From the NCBI RefSeq assembly GCF_019091135.1, contig NZ_JAGXJW010000021.1, positions 51,998 through 115,997 on the forward strand: a stretch of DNA of 64,000 bases. Direction: 5' to 3'. A program made the translations under genes and the position numbers. This DNA is from Cohnella sp. GbtcB17. Its GTDB lineage: Bacteria; Bacillota; Bacilli; Paenibacillales; Paenibacillaceae. Below, piece after piece: positions 58,709-64,000 of the stretch; the first letter of the stretch is position 1, and each line of letters begins with the position of its first letter. The notes under the pieces are model-generated. The model ran no database searches and was not told the DNA's origin. It saw nothing but the letters and a program-made list of their open reading frames with translations.

Positions 58709-59662
58709 ATGACATCTTCCGTGGTGATCGCGCTGGATGTCGGCGGCACGCAAATTAAAGCGGGTGCCGTCGTGGACGGGAAAGTCGTCGCAGCGAGCGT
58801 CGGACATTATGAATCCGGGGCCCGGCTGGCGGCGAAGGAGACGATCGGGCATTTTGCGGCAGTCGTCGCGGACGTCTTGCGCAAGTCGGGGACGGATGCC
58901 TGCGTGGACGGGCTGGGTCTCGCTTTTCCCGGACCGTTCGATTACGAAGCGGGCGTCAGCCGCATTCGGGGGCTAGGCAAGTTCGACGCGCTGTACGGCC
59001 TCCCCGTGGGGAGCCTGCTCGACGAGGCGTTGCGGGCGGACGAGCGGACGGGCAGCCGGCTGGCGCCGCATTTTCGCCTCGCGTTCGAGAACGATGCCGC
59101 ACTCTTCGGTCTTGGCGAGACGGGACCGGGCGGGGCCGCGGAAGGGGCGGGGCGCGTCGTCTGCCTGACGATCGGCACGGGGCTCGGCTCGTGCTTCCTG
59201 GATTCGGGACGTCTCGTGAAGACGCGCGCCGACGTGCCGAGCGACGGCTGGCTGTACGCCACGCCTTACAAGAACAGGATGGCCGACGACTATATCTCGC
59301 GGAGAGGCGTGCTGCAGCTCTCCGCGCGGTTCGGCCTCGCGGATGCCGGCCTGGACGTTAAGGATCTGGCGCTGCTGGCGGACGGCGGCGACGCCGCGGC
59401 GCAACGTCTCTTCTGCCGCTTCGGCGAGCGGATGGCAGAGATTCTGGCACCGCCGCTCCTCCGGTTCGGGCCGGAATCGATCGTGCTCGGCGGACAGATC
59501 TCCAGGAGCGCGCATCTGTTCCTGCCGGCCTTCCGCCAGGCGCTCGCCGGGTCCGGCATGCATGCCGAGGTCCGAGTCGGCCGCGATACGCTGACAAGCA
59601 CGCTGCTTGGCATATACAGGTTTATGACGGAAACGACTTTCTTGACGGGGGGAGAACGTTGA
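58709..59662 (+). CDS. ROK family sugar kinase
   Basis: 317 residues. The ATP phosphate loop ALDVGGTQIKAGAVVDGK is at the N-terminus, the catalytic Asp in LAFENDAALFGLGE near residue 130, and the second phosphate motif LTIGTGLGSCFL. The zinc-binding CxCGxxGCxE cluster of classical ROK glucokinases is not visible. It lies between manA and GH38 copy 2 (13 bp after manA, 1-base overlap with GH38), so mannose is the most likely substrate, giving mannose 6-phosphate for ManA. Confidence 0.82.
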   Translation: MTSSVVIALDVGGTQIKAGAVVDGKVVAASVGHYESGARLAAKETIGHFAAVVADVLRKSGTDACVDGLGLAFPGPFDYEAGVSRIRGLGKFDALYGLPVGSLLDEALRADERTGSRLAPHFRLAFENDAALFGLGETGPGGAAEGAGRVVCLTIGTGLGSCFLDSGRLVKTRADVPSDGWLYATPYKNRMADDYISRRGVLQLSARFGLADAGLDVKDLALLADGGDAAAQRLFCRFGERMAEILAPPLLRFGPESIVLGGQISRSAHLFLPAFRQALAGSGMHAEVRVGRDTLTSTLLGIYRFMTETTFLTGGER

Positions 59663-62106
59663 TGCCAAGCTTGACGAAAAAATGGAAGCTATTCGTCATC
59701 CACCATTCGCACACGGACATCGGCTACACGGAAAGACAGGAAAAAATCGAGCAGTACCAGGTCGACTTCATCCGGCAGGCGCTCGAGATCATCGAAGCCT
59801 CCTATACGGCCGAGCGCCCCGAGTGGAAGGGCTTCAAGTGGACCTGCGAGGCGTTCTGGGCCGTCGAGCGGTTCCTCGAAGAAGCGACCGACGCGGAAAA
59901 GGACCGCTTCGTAGAGGCGCTCCGCAGGGGCGATATCGAGCTGTCCGGCACGTACCTGAACATGACGGAGCTGGCTGGCTACGAGCTCGTCGCCGACATG
60001 GCCGGCCGGGCCGGCAAGTTCGCGGCTGCGCATGGCCTGCGCGTCCGTTCGGCAATGACGGCGGACATCAACGGCTACAGCTGGGGCTACTCGCAGGCGA
60101 TGGCGGACGCGGGCATCGAGCATCTGCTGAGCTGCATCCATACGCATCACGGCATGTTCGCAATCGGGCGCAAGCAGTTCCCGTTCTACTGGGAGACGCC
60201 CAAGGGCGACCGCCTGCTCGTGTGGAACGGCGAGCACTACATGATCGGCAACGATCTCGGCCTCAACCCGGACGGCACGTTCTCCTACTCCATCCAGGAC
60301 GAGACGCCGATCCGGGGGATCGCCGAGGACCACTGGCAGATCGCGGAGACGAGGATCGGCCGATATCTGGCCCAGTTGGAGAAGGAGGACTATCCGTACG
60401 ACTTCACGGTCGTGAACGTCTCGGGCCTGCTGCGCGACAACGCCGCTCCGAACGGCCGCATCATGAGCTTTATCCAAGAATGGAACGCGAAGCACGGCGA
60501 CCGGATCGAGATCGAGATGACGACGCCGGACCGCTATTTCGACCTGGTGAAAAAGCAGAACGTGCCGATCCCTGTCTACAGAGGCGATTGGCCGGATTGG
60601 TGGTCCGACGGCGTCGCCTCCACCGCCATGCATACCCAGATCTTCAGAGGCGCCCAGCGTGCGCTGTCCGTCGTCGAGCGGCTCGATCCGGAGGGCCGCA
60701 GCGTCAAGCCGGCGGATATCGAGGAAGCGAAGCTGCAATTGACGATGTATGCCGAGCATACGTGGGGCTACCACTCCTCGATCTCCGAGCCGTGGCACCC
60801 GATGGTGCAGGAGCTGGGCGTTCGCAAAGAGGCGTACGCGGCCCATGCGAGCCGCCTCGTCCAGCGTTCGCTCGACCGCGTGCTGCGCGCTCGCGGAGAC
60901 GTGCTGCTGCGGGCGAGCCGCGCGTTCACGTTTACGGTCGTCAATTCGTTCGATGATCCGGTTACGGACGCAGCGTACTTCTATCTGGAGGAAAACTGGG
61001 AAGCCGACTACTTCAGGCAGGGCCTTGAGGTCGTGGACGAGCAAACGGGCGAGGTCGTGCCGCATCAGCAGGAGACGGTAAGCCGGGGCTATCAAATCGC
61101 GATCATGGCCAAGCTCGGCGCGCGGGAAGAGAAGCGCTACGTCATTCGCGAGGCTTCGGCGAAGCCCCAAGGACGCACGACGAGCAGCACGCGCCTTATC
61201 GGTGCGGACCGCATCCACGATATCCGGGACCTGGTGCCGCTGGCGGGCGCCGCCGAACAAGCAGCCGTGACCGAGAACGGCATCGAGACGCCTCATATGC
61301 GGATCTCGTGGCGGAGCGGCATCGGGATCGTCTCCTGGGTCGACAAGGGAACGGGCAAGGAGCTTATCGATCCGAACCAGACGCACGCAGCTTTTACGCC
61401 CGTGTACGAAGTGACGGAAGGCGAACACGGCGACCAGATGACGGTCCGCCGGATCATGGGCCGCAACCGCAAGGGCATGAACGTGAAGCGCTTTGCGGGT
61501 ATGCTGACCGGTGTCAGATCGATAACGGACGGCCCGCTGTACGCGGTCGTGGAGCTGCTCTACGAGGTCGAAGGGATGAGCCACTACTCGCTGTTCCTGA
61601 AGGTGTACAAGGATCAGGCGCGAGCGGACGTCTCCGTGCGCATGCACAAGACGAGCGTGTGGGAGCCGGAGAACGTCTACGTGTCCCTACCCTTCCTGCG
61701 GGCGGACGGCGGCGAGCTGTGGTTCGACAAGGCGGGGGCGGCCGTCCGGCCGGGCGTCGATCAGATTCCGGGCACGCTGACCGACTTCTACTGCATCCAG
61801 GACGGTCTGGCGCTCGTGTCGCCGTCCGGGGGACTGGCAATCGCGACGCCGGATACGCCGCTGATGCAGACCGGACCGCTCGCGTTCGGCGAGCGCAAGG
61901 TGCAGGGACAAGCGCGGGACGAGGCGCCTACCTTGTACGCGTGGGTGCTGACCAACTATTGGGAGACGAACTTCAAAGCGACGCTGGGCGGATTTTACGA
62001 ATTCCGCTATACGCTGCAGTGGGGCGGGGCGCTAAATTCGGCGGAGCAAGCCCTGCGCGTCAACCGCAGCGTAAATGCGGGTACGGTGGCATTTAGAAGC
62101 GTATAA
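59662..62106 (+). CDS. Glycoside hydrolase family 38-like protein (alpha-mannosidase type), copy 2
   Basis: 814 residues from ATG 59662 (GGGGGAG upstream), the same length as the copy at 46349. Catalytic-domain motifs are conserved (VIHHSHTDIGYTERQ, TADINGYSWGYSQ). The first 488 residues differ moderately from copy 1; from about residue 489 to the stop, protein and DNA are almost identical. It is last in manA-ROK-GH38, so it should release mannose inside the cell. A strong hairpin terminator follows within 22 bp. Confidence 0.77.
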   Translation: MPSLTKKWKLFVIHHSHTDIGYTERQEKIEQYQVDFIRQALEIIEASYTAERPEWKGFKWTCEAFWAVERFLEEATDAEKDRFVEALRRGDIELSGTYLNMTELAGYELVADMAGRAGKFAAAHGLRVRSAMTADINGYSWGYSQAMADAGIEHLLSCIHTHHGMFAIGRKQFPFYWETPKGDRLLVWNGEHYMIGNDLGLNPDGTFSYSIQDETPIRGIAEDHWQIAETRIGRYLAQLEKEDYPYDFTVVNVSGLLRDNAAPNGRIMSFIQEWNAKHGDRIEIEMTTPDRYFDLVKKQNVPIPVYRGDWPDWWSDGVASTAMHTQIFRGAQRALSVVERLDPEGRSVKPADIEEAKLQLTMYAEHTWGYHSSISEPWHPMVQELGVRKEAYAAHASRLVQRSLDRVLRARGDVLLRASRAFTFTVVNSFDDPVTDAAYFYLEENWEADYFRQGLEVVDEQTGEVVPHQQETVSRGYQIAIMAKLGAREEKRYVIREASAKPQGRTTSSTRLIGADRIHDIRDLVPLAGAAEQAAVTENGIETPHMRISWRSGIGIVSWVDKGTGKELIDPNQTHAAFTPVYEVTEGEHGDQMTVRRIMGRNRKGMNVKRFAGMLTGVRSITDGPLYAVVELLYEVEGMSHYSLFLKVYKDQARADVSVRMHKTSVWEPENVYVSLPFLRADGGELWFDKAGAAVRPGVDQIPGTLTDFYCIQDGLALVSPSGGLAIATPDTPLMQTGPLAFGERKVQGQARDEAPTLYAWVLTNYWETNFKATLGGFYEFRYTLQWGGALNSAEQALRVNRSVNAGTVAFRSV

Positions 62107-62127
62107 AGGGATGGTTCTGTTCCCTCC

Positions 62128-62172
62128 AAAAGGTTGTCTTCGCGGCCCCTCCGGCCTTGGGGACGGCCTTTT
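62128..62172 (+). terminator. Terminator after GH38 copy 2
   Basis: AAAAGGTTGTC and GACGGCCTTTT pair over 11 positions (two G-T wobbles) and enclose a GC-rich inner hairpin. It starts 22 bp after the stop. Confidence 0.65.
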
Positions 62173-62354
62173 GCGCGTCTCGTTTCCATTTCATATCAAG
62201 TCCGTTTTCGATTTGGTCCCGCACTCAATAATGCGTCCGCTTCATCGCTTCCGGGCCGAGCTCAGGGAATACCGGTCGAACGGTTCAAACATGGAATAGA
62301 AATGACGACCGGATTCGACCCTATCCGAATGGAGAACCGGTATGGACGCCGAGG

Positions 62355-62402
62355 AAAAGAGGCCGTTCCGAAAGCCAAGCGCTTTCGGGGCGGCCTCTTT
62401 TC
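62355..62402. terminator. Strong hairpin terminator
   Basis: AAAAGAGGCC...CCGAAAGC-CAAGC-GCTTTCGG...GGCCTCTTTT is a long, nearly perfect stem with A and T flanks. It can act in both directions. Confidence 0.75.
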
Positions 62403-62436
62403 GCCTCTTTAAACCGGGGCCGACAGTTGGAGACGA

Positions 62437-62621
62437 ATAACTGTTAAAGAGCAGTTAATCGTAGCGCAGATTCGGGGGACGGAAGAAATAAGTGTTCAAC
62501 AGCAATTATTTAGTTAAAAACCGGGTCAAAACGTTCGAACGTGCAAGATTAACTGCGCTTCAACACTTATATTGCGGGGGGACGTCGCGTTAAGGGGAAT
62601 TGACTGCGTTTCAACAATGAA
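62437..62621. repeat. Inverted-modular intergenic repeat family B
   Basis: A 22-bp unit close to ATAAGTGTTGAAACGCAGTTAA occurs four times: 62437-62458 and 62488-62509 forward, 62549-62570 and 62600-62621 reverse. Starts are 51 bp apart within each pair, so the block is symmetrical about 62529. ACGTTCGAACGT (62531-62542), a perfect palindrome, lies near the centre. Confidence 0.75.
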
Positions 62622-62899
62622 TGGTTCCTCTGACAGGATGCTTAATGTGAAATAGACTTCCCGCCGGAACTACCACCCGCGCCGTATCTGCCGCCCCGCC
62701 CGCCGCCGTCCTCCGCCCCCCTCGGCAGAGATTGGGCGCATGGCGGCGACCGCATCGCAGCTTCGCTTACATTTTATCGCAGATGCTTTATATTTTGTCG
62801 GGTAGCCGACTGTTTTCCCTTCGAACGATCCTCTATAATCATAAATACCGATCAGCAAACTGAGAATTGATCTAGCGAAGCGAAAGGGGCAAGGCGCGC

Positions 62900-63580
62900 A
62901 TGCATCAAGAGAGGATATCGCCCTATTCGGAAGGGGCCCTGCCGGATAACGGCGAAGCCGAGCAGCTCGCGCTGGCCAGGCTCTTCGAGACATTCGGCGC
63001 TTCCCGGGACGTGAAGAAGAACGCCTTTATTTTCAGGAGCGAAGAGGAGAGCCAGGAGATCTACTTCGTCCGGGAAGGTCTGGTGAAAATCTCTCAGTTC
63101 GCGCAAGAGGGTCAAAGCATCACCTTGTTCCTGCGGCACAAGGGCGAGGTGTTCGGCGCGGCCGAGGTGCTGACGGGGGAGAAGCGGCAGCGTTATGCGC
63201 GATGCATCACGGACAGCCGCATTCTCTCGATTCCCGCCTCTTCCTTTATCGGATTGCTCAAGCAGCACCCGGACGCCCTGTATGCGCTGACGGTGGCCAA
63301 CGCCCGCCGGCTGCTGCAAACGCAGCGCTACGTGGAGACGCTCGTCTCCCGACCGGTGGCCTGGCGGCTGGCGCAGCTGCTGCTGCAGCTTGGCGTGCGT
63401 TCGGGGAAGGAGACAGTCGTCACGCTTCCGCTGAGCCATGAGGAGATCTCTTACGTCATCGGATGCAGCAGGCAGACGGTGACCGAGACACTAGGCCGGT
63501 GGCGGGACGAAGGCATCGTTCGCTATGAGAAGAAGCAGGTCGTCATTTTCGATACGGATGCGTTTCAAGAACATTTATAA
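62900..63580 (+). CDS. Crp/Fnr family regulator
   Basis: 226 residues, AAAGGGG 10 bp before ATG 62900. The cNMP-binding barrel (about 35-125) reads KKNAFIFRSEEESQEIYFVR and GQSITLFLRHKGEVFGAAEV. The C-terminal winged helix has the strong motif SHEEISYVIGCSRQTVTETL of the NtcA/Fnr branch. There is no Fnr cysteine cluster. It is 31 bp before a nitrate/sulfonate-type ABC ATPase and probably controls that transporter in response to a nitrogen, sulfur or energy signal. Confidence 0.87.
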   Translation: MHQERISPYSEGALPDNGEAEQLALARLFETFGASRDVKKNAFIFRSEEESQEIYFVREGLVKISQFAQEGQSITLFLRHKGEVFGAAEVLTGEKRQRYARCITDSRILSIPASSFIGLLKQHPDALYALTVANARRLLQTQRYVETLVSRPVAWRLAQLLLQLGVRSGKETVVTLPLSHEEISYVIGCSRQTVTETLGRWRDEGIVRYEKKQVVIFDTDAFQEHL

Positions 63581-63611
63581 CGATACGAAAAAAAGTCCTG
63601 GGGGTGGCCGC

Positions 63612-64000
63612 ATGATCCGGTTGGAAGGAGTGGGCAAGACGTTCGCGCAGCGGGGCGGCGTCGGCTACACGGCATTGGACGACATTGCCTTCGAGATTGG
63701 GAAAGGAGAGTTCGTCTCCATCCTCGGTCCATCGGGCTGCGGCAAGCCCACGCTGCTGAATCTGGTGGCGGGGCTGGAGCGGGCGGATCGCGGCCGCGTC
63801 GAAGCGAACGGCATGGCCGTCACGGCACCCGGGCCCGACCGGATCGTCGTGTTTCAGGACCATGCGCTGTATCCCTGGCTCACTGTGCTGGAGAATGTCG
63901 CGTTCGGGCTCAAGCAGAAGGGGATCGGAAAAAAGGAGCGCCGCGAGCGGGCGATGGAGCAGATCCGCGCCGTCCATCTGGGCAAGTTCGCGGACCGCTA
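63612..64000 (+). CDS. Nitrate/sulfonate/taurine-type ABC transporter ATPase, N-terminal part
   Basis: About 129 residues are visible; the gene runs past the window edge. The order LDDIAFEIGKGEFVSILGPS, then DRIVVFQDHALYPWLTVLEN (Q-loop with the aromatic P-W-L-T typical of SsuB/TauB/NrtD ATPases) fixes the subfamily. The Walker A motif is GPSGCGKPTLLN: Pro stands where Ser is nearly invariant (GKS). Start at ATG 63612 with GGGGGTGG upstream. The substrate cannot be told from this part. Confidence 0.82.
   Translation, partial: MIRLEGVGKTFAQRGGVGYTALDDIAFEIGKGEFVSILGPSGCGKPTLLNLVAGLERADRGRVEANGMAVTAPGPDRIVVFQDHALYPWLTVLENVAFGLKQKGIGKKERRERAMEQIRAVHLGKFADR

Larger units (their letters stand above)
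62107..62899. other. 793-bp intergenic region
   Basis: Holds two terminators (62128-62172 and 62355-62402) and repeat family B (62437-62621). The remaining bases show no gene-like frame or clear promoter, except that TTTTGTCG...TATAAT (TATAAT at about 62834) may serve the Crp-like gene at 62900. Confidence 0.6.

Noticed and set aside
59689..61647. Long minus-strand open frame over GH38 copy 2
   Set aside because: Antisense to a conserved enzyme; a matching antisense frame occurs over copy 1 for the same reason. Composition is H/R/D-rich and unlike a protein.

Overview
The window looks like chromosomal DNA from a high-GC member of the Paenibacillaceae, most likely Cohnella or a close Paenibacillus relative. 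The indications are: several YesM/YesN-type two-component pairs; Lpl-type sugar ABC transporters with no ATPase of their own; Firmicute-style ribosome binding sites (AGGAGG, often with GTG or TTG starts) and SigA-like promoters; GbsR, Fur-box and HxlR/MarR regulation; and intergenic repeat families in several copies. I saw no tRNA, rRNA, insertion sequence, phage or CRISPR array. The genus is an inference.

Layout. 1-4.7 kb: end of a fructoselysine (Amadori product) operon, frlB (cut by the window edge) and frlD, then a YesM/YesN pair. 4.8-11.2 kb: an orphan Imm22-type immunity protein with an internal duplication, a TetR gene facing an NAD-dependent reductase, and an OmpR-type two-component system followed by an S41 peptidase. 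11.6-16.1 kb: an OpuA glycine-betaine transporter lying between a GbsR repressor and a BusR-like GntR/RCK_C regulator, so osmolyte uptake may respond both to choline or osmotic signals and to c-di-AMP. 16.3-17.7 kb: an orphan TIR-like protein converging on a putative amidoligase. 18-20 kb: a LacI regulator and a NagB-like deaminase linked by two matching operators.

20.3-24.6 kb (minus strand): GAF-PAS-GGDEF-EAL protein, acetolactate-synthase-like enzyme and carboxymuconolactone-decarboxylase-like protein in one transcription unit; its leader carries four helically phased ATGTAC repeats. 24.8-28.7 kb (minus): Fur-controlled siderophore uptake genes and an AraC regulator. 28.9-37 kb: a lipid kinase and a run of small stress-type units (quinone oxidoreductases, alpha/beta hydrolase, NmrA-like protein, GNAT) paired with MarR, HxlR and Crp regulators, most with visible palindromic operators. 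37-46.2 kb: a copper/respiration block: Cu+ P-type ATPase, TauE/SafE-like protein, NosD-NosL-NosY-NosF, two YtkA/FixH-like proteins and a LuxR-type regulator whose receiver has lost its phosphorylation site. No nosZ is present. 46.3-62.1 kb: a mannoside utilisation locus with two GH38-like proteins, oligosaccharide ABC transporter, YesN/YesM pair, DeoR repressor, mannose-6-phosphate isomerase and ROK kinase. 62.9-64 kb: a Crp/Fnr regulator and the start of a nitrate/sulfonate-type ABC ATPase with an altered Walker A motif.

The items that most merit a second look are the dual-regulated OpuA locus, the nos maturation block without nosZ and with a pseudo-receiver, the GGDEF/EAL metabolic operon with phased leader repeats, the sharply bounded near-identity between the two GH38 genes (likely gene conversion), and two inverted-modular intergenic repeat families (one in three copies).
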